The notes beneath the pieces were generated by a model. It saw only the letters and a list, made by a program, of their open reading frames with translations. It was not told where the DNA came from and ran no database searches. Position numbers and translations under genes: made by a program. This document shows, piece after piece, positions 12,295 to 26,166 of a stretch of 64,000 bases of DNA (the stretch's first letter is position 1; every line of letters starts with the position of its first letter). Origin of the DNA: Agelaius tricolor. Taxonomy: Eukaryota; Chordata; Aves; Passeriformes; Icteridae. The stretch lies in NCBI GenBank assembly GCA_023055355.1, contig JALJCS010000001.1, positions 49,481,381 to 49,545,380 on the forward strand, in the 5' to 3' direction.

Positions 12295-14898
12295 ATTGAA
12301 TTGTTAATCTGCAGTGCTGACCAACAGATTTTTCTATCCAATGAACATTTCTTTCATAGAGAATTTAACCATGAACTTCATTTAGCAATGAACTTATTTA
12401 GCCATGAATCTCATTGAGAGGCATCGTACTTCAGAAAATATCTCTTATATCACTTGTCAGTTTTGATGACTTTTATTTTTTCCAGTGTATGAAAAAAACC
12501 CAGGAGAATCTACAGTCCTATATCCAAGCTATAGCTGTGGGAAGCAGAAGAACTTGTTTTTCTTGTATCTTTCTCCTACTGGTACCACACGTGACATTAC
12601 TGACAGCCAAAGCCTACTTGACTATATTTAATGTCTTGGATTTATATTTATTTCCAGCTATCATAGAAAGGTAAAGGTAGGGTAAAGGTTTTTTTACCCT
12701 AAAGGTAAAAAAAAGTTCCTTATTGTTTCCAACCTAGTTCCAGCTGGACATGGAGATTCCTGTCGTACCTTCAAGCTGTCCTTCCAGCTGATGAAATTGT
12801 TTTGCTTACCAGTAATAACATTCAATGGACACAAACCAGTTCTACATTTGAGGTATCACCTCAAACCTTGCTTCAACTCATTCCTCCTTCCTATTTCTCT
12901 TTTCACATTCTGAGCAGCAATCAAACAGAAAACCACATAAACTGAAATCCCAATTCCTTTCTAATAGTCTTATCCCTATGGAGAGCTGTTGGAGTCAGAG
13001 AGGGATAGGAAGAAATGATCATTAATCAGAATATAAAATTTCAGCATTTTCCTTTGGCAGCACTCTAGGGATATGTTCCAAGGCTTATAAGTAGTATGAA
13101 AAACACCTCCCAATTTTATTTCCATTTTTCTAGAAATGAACTAGAAAAAATGTATAAGAATGTCACTTTATTTTCTATGTGCTTCTCTCTTCTATGTCAA
13201 TTTAATTCCTATTTATTCCCCATTGCAGATGATCTTGAATCGAAGTGCACCTCATCTGTTGCTCTTGAGGTTACTGCTTCATAGTTATTATATAAGCCTG
13301 ATATAAACCAAGATGTTATAGATTATATCATCTGGGGAGAAGAAAAAGAAGACGTAGTAGGTTGTTCTAGAGAATATTTGAATATAATAAACAAATCTTG
13401 CTGAAAAATTCTAATGACTAAATTCCCAGAATGAAAAACTGGGATCCTATGTCACTTTATGGTTAAACATATTCCAGATTATTTTTTGATAACTATTGTG
13501 TATTTTGTTCAGATATCACAGTTTAACAAAATTGAAAAACACAGCATTTTCATCTGGCACCAGATGTTCACTGCTTCTGAAAAATCTCATTTAATCTGCT
13601 TATGCAAAAGCCTGTCTCATAAAATATGTATGTCCTTTCAATGTTAACTTGATGTGTACAGTCTCCAGTGAAGGCTTCAAATCAATTCTGAGTGTTCCTG
13701 TGTGCTGGACAGGTTGCTTTCCCAGTAAGGATGGTCACCTGAGAAGGGAATAAGTGACTACAAGACTTTCACAGTGAAACACATCACTAAGCTGAACAGC
13801 AGGAGAAAATATAGCTAAGGCAAATGCTTCAGCAGAAGGAACTCCAATCATACTCTCCCGAGGTGATTTTAGAGGTGACCCATACCATAACTTACAAATA
13901 AAATTCAGAGTTTACACAGAATAGCTACCCATTTAATAAAATAAAAGTCTCTCCATTGCTATCAGAAAAAACAAAGCTCTCTGGAGGAACATGACCCTTG
14001 GGGAGCAAGAGCTCCAGACACAGTAATGGAGCAATCCTTCATTACATCACCTGAGGACTTGGTTCCTGAGTTCTCATGGTGTTTTAGATATTGGGGAATC
14101 ACTTAATTCCATCAGAATGGCTCAGCCTTTCCTGTGGGCAGAACGTTACAGCTGAGATGCACAGCTGTACAGATCAACAAAAGGGAATTATGCCAGTCAT
14201 GGCATACTATGCCAGTCATGTTGTGAGTGACCAGTGTGCCTCAACAACTTCTTTTGCCAAGTGCTGGTTTTCCCTGACAACTGTGTCCTCACAGACAGGT
14301 GGTATCATAGTACATCACATATTTCTCAAGTGTGTGAACATGAGATTCCTCTGACCCTAGAAAACATCTCACAAATGTTGTCACATAGCCATAAACTATA
14401 CTCTGGACTTGATCTGCTTGTAAGAGAAGAAGGATTTTTTCATATCCAGAAGTTTATTAAAAGCACTTTGCCTCCTCTCTGGTAGGTGAAGCAGCCCTCT
14501 GACCCTTCCCTTTAGAGGGAGAAGCAGTGTTACCAACTCTCCAAGTCTTTCAGCAATAGAGTTACTCTGTGCGTTATGTTGGTGACAGGTGGAAGAGGAA
14601 TTTTTCTTATCAGGTAGCAATTTACTTCTAATTATGAAACATCTTTTTGGATAATTTGATTTCTTTCAGTTTGTCTAGGTTTGCAAACTAATTTCCTTCA
14701 GATTTCCAGCACTTTTTGTTACACAGGCAATAAATCTTAAAAACTGTTAATTTAATGGGGCTTTGAAGTAAACAAATAATTACAAGGGTGACACATTCTG
14801 CAGAGATAGATAAATCCTAATATAAATTCTAACTCTGCATTCACACAAAGTTTGTCCCAAATTCTAAGGTAAATTTTCATTGCATGATTACCCATTTT
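12295..14898. other. Non-coding stretch, no gene seen
   Basis: AT-rich unique sequence. A small inverted pair, AGGGTAAA (12679-12686) and TTTACCCT (12693-12700), surrounds a T run. The 12-mer ATGCCAGTCATG occurs at 14190-14201 and 14209-14220, a 19-base period. Several 60-90 codon frames exist, but none has recognisable content. Confidence 0.5.
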
Positions 14899-14980
14899 TA
14901 TAGAACCATAGAATGTGCTGAGCTGGAAAGGACTCATCAGTATCATTGAGTCCAATTCAGCATCCTGATGCAAAAGCCTG
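14899..14980 (-). mobile_element. Short CR1 3' end, minus orientation
   Basis: TATAGAACCATAGAATGTGC, TGAGCTGGAAAGGACTCATC and CATTGAGTCCAATTCAGCAT form the reverse complement of a CR1 terminus of the same type as the copies at 5128 and 59996 (their 3' ends carry GAGTTGGACTCGATGATCC). Only about 80 bp remain recognisable. Sequence to the right drifts away from the family, so the right border is approximate. Confidence 0.85.
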
Positions 14981-17454
14981 ACCTTGCCTATAATTATACC
15001 AGTGAAATTTAAACCAAGATAAATTATTCGATGTTCTGTGGTCTCCTAATATCCAACTGTTTCAAGGCTTGGAATTGCCCATCCCACTATTCACACAATT
15101 GTTTTGCGACTTTAGCAGCAGAGTGGTTTTAAACACCCTTTCCCTACCTGGAATTTATTCCATTTAAGCTCCTCCATTTCACACTCTCCAGCTCACCTCA
15201 CCTAAATGATACTGGATGCCATAACATCACCATAACAGTGATCCCAAAGGATTTAATCAGATTACAGAAAAGAAATATGAATTTGGGAACCACATCAGAA
15301 GGAGGACCAGTATGGAGGTATCAGACAGCACTCTGAGAAACAGGATCCACTGGGTGGCTGGCTAGAATTGGGCACATGTGAAAAGTTTTAAGGTGGGCTT
15401 AACTGCAGCATCTGCCAGACATACATTCTGTTTTGTACAGCAAAAGAGATTAATTTTCTTGTTATCTATTCTCCTAATTTTTCCAGTTCATTAAGCAAAC
15501 CCCACATTTAAGGATCTCCTAGAGATTAATAAGAGTGTGTTCAGTGAAATACTAGCTCTGGCCTAGGGGTACCATAGCTATACTACCATCAAGTTCCACC
15601 AGGGCTTGTTATTTTCTTAACAGTCCAATTTATTCTGGGCACAGCACAACTCTGCTTTTACTCCTGCTTTTAGCTCCATGACTAACTTGGCTATCTTTCA
15701 GCATTACTGGACTGCAAAGTGCAAACAGACCTTAAGCTCTTTCCACAATTCTGCTGCCTTGTTAATAAGATGTGTGAGCAGAGAAATCCACCTTTTCCTT
15801 CCCTCACAACTCCTCCTTCACTGCAGAAAAATGATTCTATGGGTTTCTCTTAATGTGTCTCCACCTTCTCCACTTCCCTTCATCTGCTGAATTCTGCATT
15901 GTGCTCACTCTGTGCACAAAGCAGACCATCACAGTTTGAGAAACATCACAGATCCTTCCTGGGCACAGAATAAGGAAGCCATAATGAGGCAGGATGGAAT
16001 GAATGCAATAGCTGGAGATGCTTCAAGAGGACAGATATCAAAGTATAATTTAACTGCTCCAAATCACCTACATTTGTAGCCAATTTCTATGCACTGAACA
16101 TACTGGGCCCGTTAGGAAGCTGGTGTCATTAGACTAGAATTTAGCCTTTGTCAATACCCCTTCATTAAGGCAATGCATCACCTTTTGCCTTGTCTACCTG
16201 TATTTTATATGAGTACCTTTCTTAACAGAATTCTGTTCTAATTCTTGCATGGTCAACCATGAAACAGGACTACTGTTGACAGACCTCAAATCTCCTTGGC
16301 ACCTCATTCAGAACCCTTGGACATGGTTTTGTAATCAGCTGGGGTGGAAGCCAGCTCTAACTAAATAAAAGATTAGCTGTTGGCAATTGTCCCTCTAATT
16401 TGAAATCTCTTGCTAAATTTCAGTCAGTTGTGCTTTTGTTTTGCTGAGCTGTTCAGCCCTGCTGCTACAATTCTCAGACTATGAGGCAGAGAGAACTTCT
16501 TTTGATCTGTTGTGCAAAAGTTAATCTTGAAATTAAAAAAAAAACCAGCAAATAACAAAAGACAAAAAGTGGAGTTTTATTTCATTTTTTTTCTGGAGCA
16601 TGGAGAAAGCACCTCATAAATATTTTAATTTATGTTTTCACATGTCAGCAAATCTAGCAGTAGGAAATTTCTCCCCACATGGCTGCAGCAATGCAAGGCA
16701 CCAGCTATGTAAACTCAAAGTCTTATTTAGATAATTGGCAAAAAGGAGTAGTTACAGAATCCCCTAGCAAATACTTCTTCACTGGAAAGTCTAGAATAAC
16801 CCAGTTTAAATTCCATATACTTTCTTTCAGAGGGCATCTTCTGAGCTGTTGGCCCCTCAGCGTTCTGTTCAGTTCAGAGGAAAAATGGAGGCAAATACAC
16901 AAAATGCAGTAGCACTGCAGATGTCAGGGTGATGGCCACACAATCTCTAGCAATTGTTACCAGGGCTTATCTCATCTTCAGTCAAATCACAATACCAGCC
17001 AGCATGTGCGTCTCTCAGTCTCCCTGCCACCCTGACTGCACCTTAAATGCATGACCTTACAGCACCTTTTCCACGAGCTAAGCAAACACTTTTCATCTGG
17101 CAGCAGGCTCAATATAATGATGTCTGCAGGTCCTGTGACTGCAGAGGTAGCTTGCTGCACCCTCTCAGTCACTCCATGGTCACTTGTCTGTATCAAATGG
17201 CTTATCTGCACAGTAAATACTTTCTGGAGCAGTGGTTTCTCATTGACTTTCTGCATGAAAACCTTTGTAAAGATTGTCTATATATTTGATCTAATTTAAA
17301 ATTAACTCAGGTTACAGCAATATGGATTATGTTGTATGAATTATACCAGATCAACCTAATTTTTAAAAAGGTACTCCTAGCTTAAAAACATTGAAACATA
17401 GATTCAGAAACGATTCTTCTTAAAATTCTGCTCACAGAATGACTGTCATCACTG

Positions 17455-17500
17455 GTCACCTTCCACTGCTCATCTGTAAAATAAAGGTACACGTTATGTC
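17455..17500 (-). repeat. Possible MIR remnant (weak)
   Basis: The segment CTGCTCATCTGTAAAATAAA resembles the reverse complement of the central MIR motif (consensus-like CCTCATCTGTAAAATGGGG). Only about 20 bases match well, and the flanks do not extend the resemblance clearly. I list it as a candidate only. Confidence 0.25.
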
Positions 17501-20500
17501 AGTGAGAAAACTGATACTTTAAAAAAAGCAACTAAGTTTTTTCATTAATATAAGTCATGCTAGTGAGAAAAACTTATTCTCCTTATAATAACCTTATTAC
17601 AAGAATTTTTCTATATTGAAAAAAATGAACAGAGAAATCACACCTTGTTTGCCAATAAGGGCCATACCATAATAAGGATTTTTCTTGGGAGTCTAGCTTG
17701 AAAATGAAGAGCATGATGTTCCCATGGAACTGTTTCTGCAGAGGAAACATGAAGCTACTGTCCCTCCCTCATATCATCATATATATTGTATATATCAGTT
17801 TATGTCCTTCTTTTAAGTGACATGAGAGTTTTTGAAGTATAGTCAGCACAGCAATGGGTACAGAGATGTTTATGCACACTCCTGCCTTGCAGGTGTGAAT
17901 TACAGGTCAGTGGCTTTTGCTATGATGGACCATTTACAGCTGTTCCTTGTGGTATTAGTAGTTGAGGCCAGATTCCCTGCAGAAACCATGATAAACAACA
18001 ACAACAAGAAGTCTCAGTAGGACCATCAATGTAATATTTAGGTAAGAGGGAGACTTGAGTGGTGCCATATCCTGGCATATTTTCCAATAGCAAATATTAG
18101 GCACGAGAAAACTATTTAATCAAACTATTTCTGAAGATCAAAGGTTGCTCAAACAGACAAGGGAGGAGTAGAAAACACACGCAGAGACTCTGACTTTTCT
18201 TTCTTCATGCCATGCCTCATAATCTGTCCTATGCCTTCAGTGAAATTTAGTAGAACCTTTCTTTTCTGGGAGAGGTTTGTGAGTTGTAACAATAAAGTCC
18301 TTGGGACTTTGGCACTGTAATTTGCTGCTTGACAGTCACGGGGATGTTATAAAATAAGCTCCTACAAGGTCTCCATGCCTCTACACAAGAGGCAGTGAAA
18401 GAAAGGGGAGAAGAAATTATGTATGAAACAGGAGAAAAAAATTATTTTTCTTTTAAATTATCAGTAAAATAGGTTTTGATGCTGTTCCAGCTAAAACCCG
18501 TGGGAGTTTTGTCACTGATATCAACAGGGGCAGAATCAAGCACAGTTTGTTATGGAGGTTATTATGCAAAAACAAGAGATGTGAGCAGCAAAACAACTCT
18601 ATAATCCCTTATGAAAAATCCTTTCCTGTCTCTTGAATGCATTGGCTGTTGTTGCCACTTTCCTGCATGAAAAAGAGAAGGGCTAAACATCAGAAAGATG
18701 ATATTGTTTGTAATCTCTAAAGGATATCATCTGCTTTCAGTAAGACAGATTTGACTGCTCTCCTCAACTGAGGAAGCTGGATGGTCCCAGAAAGGCTTTG
18801 CTTGCAATTACGCTCTTGGCTAAGACAAAGGTAAAACAGCTGAGTGCCAAGGCAGATAAACTGTTTCAAAGGGCTGGAGACAAGATCCTCAGGCTCTCAC
18901 TCACATAGGCAAGTCTGGGGAAGGACTTTTCTCATGCTTAAAACTGAAGGATTAGGCTGTAAAAGAATGAAACTAATCCCAGGGGTCAGCAATTGTTTTC
19001 CAGTGGTTTTAAGTTAATAATTAAAAAGAAATTTGAGTCTTACTCATTGCATGGCACAGCCAACTTCAAGTCAGTCAGTCAGGGGATGATAGAACACTTA
19101 TGATATTTATCCTTTACAGCAAGGGATTAATAACCTGGAAATAGAGGAGTTCTTATAAAACCATTCATGAAAACTGGCCTGTATTATTACACTCATGCTA
19201 CCGGAAGGGAAAGGAAGGCACAGAGATATAAACAAGGTTTTCAACATTAAACAATAGGGGATTGACTCAGTTACAGTACCATGGATACCAAAGCATATCT
19301 TTGAACATCCAGTCAATCATGTATGAGCAAGAATTGGATGCAGCACACCCTGCTCATTATACATACTTTTGACGTATCCAGTGCTTTGGAAGAAAAATCC
19401 CAGAACTAGAGGAAACAAAAGTTGACAAAGTATTTCATTTCAGGAAGAAGGGAAGCTTGGGTTTGTGTATATGTGTACTTCCAAAGGAGTCATCATTACT
19501 GTACAGATGAACATGCCGTCTTCTTCCTCACAAAGAAAGCCATCAGAACCCTTGAGTTTGATGTGCACCCCTCAAAGTGAGGGTCTTGCACTGATGCCAG
19601 TGGAAAGGTTGTTCTGCAATGAGCACACACCAACATAAAGGAAATCATTGTTCAGCTATGAGAGCCGATTTTTGCCATCAGTGTTTTAATCAAGTTACAA
19701 GTAAAGATATATGTCTTATGGCTTTGGCTGTTTCCCAGGTCAGTGGCAGATATCCTGTACAGATTTACAGGGCACTTTGCTATTGCTCTGTCCATTTCTT
19801 GCATTTTATATTTCTGTACATCATCTTGATTTCAGTAAAGCTTCTGCTGTCTGTATATGATGCTTCTTGCATTCTCAGAAAGAAAATAATAAACTTCCAT
19901 TTCAAACCAAAAGAGAGAGAACAAACAGGAAGATAAATGTTTGCAAGGAAAATAGACCCAATCTTAAAGAGAAAGAAAGAATAATTATAATGGCTCATGT
20001 TTGGAAATCAGTAAAACGTTCTCTACATTTCGCAATTTTCTACAATAATGAAATAAATCTAAGATCAGAAATCTCTGCAAAACATGTGAGACCAAGTACC
20101 TAATGTGGAGGAATCCTTGTTACCATTAGTCTTAAAATGGCTATTTTTTCACCATTTTGCAGAAACACAGTACATTATTTTAAATTAGGTCTTTCTAACC
20201 TAATTAATGGACTTCTTTTTTTTTTTTCCTTATCACAATGATCATACAGCACTTTTGAGTTGTTTGAAAACCAAAGAAAAGTGTCTAAGTATCAGTTAAG
20301 TCCATTACTTTGTTTTCCAGGTTGAAAGTTGGTGTTTATTGTTCTTCCACCCTCAGGGCTTTCATCTGTAGGGTGTCCCAATGCTCCACAGTTCCTTCAT
20401 ACTGGGAACAAACACAAATATTTTCAGTAATGCTACTAGTTATTAACAGTAAGCCACTGATGATGATGATAATGATAATCAGTATTATTATTTCTACTCA

Positions 20501-21654
20501 TTATTTTTAAAAACTGCAACCTGATATTCTTAGTCTTATTATCTCCAAATACGAAAGAGCAGATACTAAATATTTAGAATGCTCCACCTCACAAAAGTCC
20601 ATAAAAAATCTAATGAGTCTGAGGCACAATGGTAATCTCTTTCTGTGTACCTTTATTTCCATAGCGTTGACATCTTAAGAGTAATGCAAGTTCTGTGGTC
20701 AATTGAGATTTTGAAAGTTAACATACAAGTGCAGGCCAAGATTTCCAATGCTATACATTGTAAGCTTTTCTCACTGTATTCACCTAGAGAAAAACACTTC
20801 TTTTAAATTTTAAATTTCCAAATTTAAAGTTATTTTATCAGTTAATTCCCTGAGTTTCTTCCATACCAAAAATTCATTATTTCTACTATTTACAAGATGA
20901 TAATTAGGAATGAAGGCTAAGCCTTTCCTTTGGGTTTGAATTCAGCATAAATAAGAACATTTTCCTCCCAAAAAATAAAAAGAAAAAACAAGCAAACCCA
21001 GAGAAAAGTAAACATCAGGATGACTCATCTTGCTGAGGATAAATGTTCTCCTGCTAGAAATACTGTGTGGGTGGATCTGATCTGCTGTAGTGGGTCTGTG
21101 GTGCATTGAATAAAAAACCAGCCAAACAAAAACTCCCCACTTTTGGCTCCTGATTCACAATGCTATAAGAAAAGATTCAACAGTAGTCATGTAGCACAAT
21201 GAAAGAAAACAAAGTCAAGACTATTGAAAATTTTGGAAAAAAATGGATTAAGAAAGTGGCCCATGACTGGTGTTCTTCACAGAGCAGTAACCATAACTCT
21301 CCAACTGACCCCTCCTGAGGTCTGGCACTGACAATACAGAGAATAAAATCTAGACAGGCACAAACTGTTCACAAAGAAACTTTTAGTTTGAGAGAAACTT
21401 TTAGTCTTAAGGAGAAAAATGGAAGACTGACAATAAGGTACAAAACATCAGTTAAAATGAACTTTAACTAAAGTTGCCCTAAATAAGCTCTAAGTTATTT
21501 CTCACTCAGCTTCTCTCAGATATCAATATGTGAAGGAGACTTTTAAAATTTCTAAATTTCTAAAGCCATGTTTTGGGGATATGAGAGATTCTCTCCACTT
21601 CTGATCTTTCAAGGGAAGGAGTCTTGTGGAGAAGGTAGGGAAAGAATCAGCTGT

Positions 21655-21659
21655 ATAAG
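21655..21659. repeat. Target-site duplication, left copy
   Basis: ATAAG directly abuts the left LTR end. It is identical to 22304-22308, which abuts the right end. Confidence 0.9.
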
Positions 21660-22303
21660 TGTCCTGGTTCAGAGCAAATTTGGGAGAGGATCCCCAAAGG
21701 GGCTCCGGTAGGAAAGCAGATCCAATCGGCCCCTCCCCCCAGCCGGTCCGGGAGAAGCTACTTCCTTGGAGAAAAGTGGAAAAACCTTTTATTAAACAAT
21801 AAAACCTAAACAATATTATACAAAAAAACCCCTTGCTGCTCCAAAAGAGATGACAAACTGAGAAAGTCCCCTCCCCGGGTTACAGCTCAGCTCGCTCAGT
21901 CTCTGATCGGTCCCTCCAGCGCTGGAAATGCCGCAGCCCAGGCCCAGCCCGGTGGGCCACAGGTGTGAGCTGCCAGTGCTCTGCTGGGTGTTCAGGCCAG
22001 AGCAGGTTTGAACAGGTCCAAAGAAAAGGGGAAAAAATCCCACAGTCCAGGGAACTTCTCTGCCTCAGCTAGCTAAAGCTAACTAAAAGCAAAGGAGAGC
22101 TCCGTCCCGCTGTCTGTCCATCCACAGATAACACAGTCAGGAGCAGGAATGTGTAGGAGGAGTGCAGTGTCTGAAAACAAACTGCTGCTTCTTCTCTCCC
22201 CCCTTCACTCTCTGGAACAAGTCTTAAAGGTGCAAAACTTATTATTCAGCATAAACAGAACAGACAGGTGGGGATACAAGCATCATATAGCCAACGCAGG
22301 ACA
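21660..22303 (-). mobile_element. Solo LTR of an endogenous retrovirus, 5-bp TSD
   Basis: This 644-bp block starts TGTCCTGGTTCAG and ends CCAACGCAGGACA, so the termini are TG...CA with a 7-bp inverted repeat (TGTCCTG/CAGGACA). It is bounded by the direct repeat ATAAG at 21655-21659 and 22304-22308, a perfect 5-bp target duplication. Read on the minus strand it has a polyadenylation signal AATAAA (plus-strand TTTATT at 21788-21793), with AT-rich sequence just before it (about 21795-21825). These place U3 on the right and U5 on the left. No internal retroviral sequence, primer-binding site or polypurine tract flanks it, so recombination between two LTRs probably removed the provirus body. CpG sites are much commoner here than in the flanks, which suggests a relatively recent insertion. 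A 5-bp duplication is typical of ERVL-like elements; the family name is not assigned. Confidence 0.93.
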
Positions 22304-22308
22304 ATAAG
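22304..22308. repeat. Target-site duplication, right copy
   Basis: ATAAG directly abuts the right LTR end and matches the left copy without mismatch. Confidence 0.9.
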
Positions 22309-25300
22309 CAGCCGTGAAAACAAGGTGAAGAGTTGCTTAATGCCACTCCAGTGCTTGAAATGGAAATGGTAATCCAAACTTTTTCCCTTTCAGCTGTATT
22401 GTTTGCACTTCCTGTTACAAACTGCCGATCATGAATGGGTTGGGGTTTTATTATTCCATGGAAATAATGAACAGTGGAAGCATTCTCTATCTTAAAATAA
22501 CTCCTTTTATCATTCAAGATCATCAGCTCCAATAAGAATCAAATAATCTGTCTGATTGTCAAATTCTGCCACCTTCCATGCTGCCTCTCTTTATCAGAAG
22601 CTTTTCTTACCCCATAAAAACCTCTTTACATCTAGCAAACAACAACTGTTAAATATTTTATGGGGTTTCCATAATAAAAAATATTCTTCATCTGCATTAA
22701 AATTGTTTTTTAAGGGCTCATAATCAATCAGACTCAGGTAGCTGTGAGCTCAGAGACTGCCATCCATGGCAGAACACCTTATATATGTACTGGGTTTCAT
22801 AATAGACCTCTAAATATATTTAACAATGCATTAAGTTGTTTAAATATTCACACCTGTCCCCAACAAACAAGATTCAATATATTTAATTTGAAGGGATAGT
22901 GAAATTTATAAACTGCACCCCAACCTCAAGCAACAGGCCATTACCATGTCCTCCTAAAGTAATGTTTGCAGCTCCATGCTATGGTTCTGCAAGATGTATT
23001 AGCCAGATGTAAGTTAATTATTGGCTTGGAGAAAATTTATTATGTGCTATAAAGCTTTGCATGAATTGCTGTTTGGAGAAGTGAAAAATGAAAGAAAGAA
23101 GAAAGAAGAGATAGAATAAGCAAAATGTTCAGCCTTGGGCATTGAATTTACATTTATGAGATTCTCTACGATTTACTGCTCCAGCTTGTTTTCCTAGAAA
23201 TGCCTTGGGTTTGTTTCAGATAAAATACACTATAATGCTTACAACATTAATTTGTTTAAGGTCCCCCTTGCTCTGTGAGTATTCAAGTACAAAAGTGAGT
23301 GCCCCACAGCAAAACTCAAGTCATAGAGGCTTAGATACATCCCAAGGCAGCTAGAAAACCCATATGTGTACAATCCCTTATCCATCCCCATTCATCAAAA
23401 TCTGCCCTAAGTCCCCATCATAACCAGAACTGCCTGGTTTTCTCACAGTATCTGGATTTCCAGTCAGGCTTGCATCATGCCCTTGCAAGAAGGAGGAAGC
23501 TAGCCCTGGCACTTTCAGCCCTGGACACTCTACTGGAGCAGCCACATGGTCCCCTGGGTGGTGGCTCAGGGGCAGAAAGTTCTGGGTCACATTGATCATT
23601 TATTCCTGGTTTTTGGGCACCTCTGATGTCAGTAATTGGGTGTTAATAAGATTGCTAATAAATCAGAAGTAAAGGTAATGAATCAGTAGCTGACTGAGAC
23701 TGAGATCTCCTGCCTGCCAACACAACAGTCCTTCCCATCTTTCACCACTTCAGTATTCCCTGGCAATTAGGAGCTGCTGGTGAGTGTTGGCTCCTGTAGA
23801 CCATATTAGTGTGATATGGGGGAATAATTCCACTATTCCTGTGCTATTTATAGCTTCAGAGGTCCTGTCTGCTTGGTTCAGTGCCAACTCATGACCCATA
23901 AGAGGCCGCAATTTTTAATGTAATTTCTTGTCATTCATATGCTCTCTCTTCAGAATAAGAAGAAATGGAACAGATTAAGCAGTGATACTTGTAGAAAAGA
24001 TGAATAAATAAAATGAAAAATACTTTGTCAGAAAAAGTTACATTCATGTGTTAAGTTGACAGGAAAGCACTGACTTAGAGAATTACTGCAAAGCATTCTA
24101 TAAACAAATATCAAAGAAACAAGAATTGTTCACATTTTCATATTATTTTAAATTTTAAAGGGAGTGGATCTAACCAAAGAGAGTAGAAACTCCAAATGGC
24201 AATCAAATACAAAAAAATTAATCAGCAAAGATAAGCATTAATTTCTATAACATTCCCATCAACTTCACTGAGTTACACTTTTGGTACAATTTGTTTTTTA
24301 CCAGTTCTCATAAATATATATGAAAACTAGGTTTAGAACTTTAAAAAAATATTTGTATAAACAGGAAAAAAAAGTGTTTCATTCAAGTGAATGGAGAGGG
24401 ACAAGCTAGTTTTAGAAACCAGCACGTGAACACAGAGAAATGAAATGGAAAGCACTTTGAAAAAGGATGACAGAGATTATTAGAAGGTGGATAGCTCTCT
24501 TCTGAGACAGTTATTTTAAAAAGACCTTAAAGTGACAAAGCACTACTGATATTCCCAAAAGACTTTTTTTCCTGTGAGTAGTACTTATAAACAGTGAACT
24601 GATGTTGCTAGAGTAAAATCATAAGGAGAACAATTTTGAAAGTGGTATCATGGGAACTATATACGTAAATCCTGTTGTTTGCTTATAGGATTTGTGAGCA
24701 GAAGTCCCCATACACTGCATTACAGATTGAGCTCTGAGAGCATTAAAACAGGCCAAATTTTTCTTTTTTCAAACCTTTTTATTTTTATTGCTTTTCTTCC
24801 TTGTCAGTATTCTAGAGGACACCCTCTTCACAGCTAGAGGGAGCTGGATTGTAACAGGGTCCCTGTCAGCTGCAGTTTGTAGATTGCAGGAAATCAGAGA
24901 GTTTTTCTGGAGCTCTGTTGATTCAATAAAGAAAAACAGAAGGATCCATGATTATCAATTACCAAGTTAAAAAGGACAATCTAGAACAAGGTGAAACCAG
25001 CACGAGAAAAGGAATTTATTTGGAACTCCACCTGAGTGCTTGGTGGAGCAAAGCTGTCCTCCCTCCTCTGGAGCACAGTGACAGAAGGAGGAAGGAAGGC
25101 ATGTGAAAAGTGTTCCTTCCAACAAATGCCCCAGCACCAAGTGGGTGCAGATGGGTAGGGATGGCTTCAGCCACACCTGATTGCAAAAATATGCCTGTTC
25201 ACAGCCTTGCAAAAAAATACAAACCATTGGGTAGTTATTTAGCAATACTTCAGTGACCTATCTGGTTTTAAAGAAAATATAACACATCCATTATTAGGCC

Positions 25301-26166
25301 TGAGTGCTCACAACATTTGAAAAACGTTTTATAAATCAAGAGTTGGGGGAGAAGGTAGAATTGGCCCATCTGCCAAAGGCCAGTGCAAAGTCAACATACC
25401 ATTTACTCTCTCAAAATGAGTTTAAGATACCCCTACAGTTCCATGCTGGCCTTTCCTGAAAAGATGACCTCAGGAGCATTCAAATGGAAAATAATCACCT
25501 TAAAAATAAATACTCTGACAGAGGAAAAGGAGAGGTTTCTTGATGGGGTGAAATATATAAAACCCCCAGCTCATATTACAGAAATAAATGTCTGCAGAGA
25601 GTTAGAAAGAGAGGCAGCATATTTTTGTGACACCACATCCAGGAAATTGAACCACATTAGCTTGAAAGAGATGCTATATTCTAAGCAGAAAGAGTCCTGT
25701 ATATTTTAAAATATAAGGCAATCTAAACATCATAAACCCCTTTGAAATGTAATTTAATATTTCTTCAGTAATTCCAGGGGAAATAAAAGATTTATTTTAA
25801 ATTCTCTTTCTAAATACCATCTAGCTGTTTCCATGATAGTTACTTAAAGGGGAAGGAGGAAGAAATAAGGCTGGAATGCTTCTGAATAGTTTTTATTCTT
25901 GAATGCGGCCCAGCCTTTGGGCGATTTGCCCTTGCCCTTGTCCTCATGTATTTATTTCCATGAAAGAAAAATATCATTGCTCCAAACCAGAAACATCTTT
26001 TGTCAATTTAGCATCTTTGTAAAGGACTGTTTCACAAGGCATCAGGTTGACAAAGGATCCCACACAGCAAAAACCAATCAAGACTACGAAGTGCAGCAGA
26101 AGCAGATAAGTTATTTTAATTGCATGGGGTTAAATGCTAATGCACTATCTTCATTATTGTCTTTTC
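22309..26166. other. Non-coding stretch, no gene seen
   Basis: Unique sequence. From about 22620 to 23060 it is AT-rich but not low-complexity, with TAAT-type words (GTTAATTATTGG, TAATCAATCAG) and no repeat signature. That texture can mark conserved non-coding DNA. A purine run with GAAA/GAAGAAA units follows at 23081-23116. A 108-codon plus frame (25383-25709) is unrecognised. Confidence 0.5.
23081..23116. repeat. GAAA-rich purine tract
   Basis: An imperfect run of GAAA and GAAGAAA units. It is almost purely purine on the plus strand. Confidence 0.8.

Larger units (their letters stand above)
14981..21659. other. Long non-coding stretch, no gene seen
   Basis: Almost 6.7 kb with no repeat I can name except a doubtful MIR-like patch near 17455. 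Minor low-complexity runs are a T tract at 20216-20227 and GATGATGAT/AATGATAAT mixed repeats at about 20459-20495. A 105-codon plus frame (19619-19936) is cysteine- and histidine-rich without a zinc-finger spacing, and matches nothing I recognise. A repeated GAAACTTTTAGT pair with a 21-base period lies near 21377-21410. Confidence 0.5.

Noticed and set aside
20803..20828. AT-only inverted repeat around a CC spacer (AAATTT/AAATTT words)
   Set aside because: A 9-bp stem of AAATTT words in AT-rich DNA is likely by chance.
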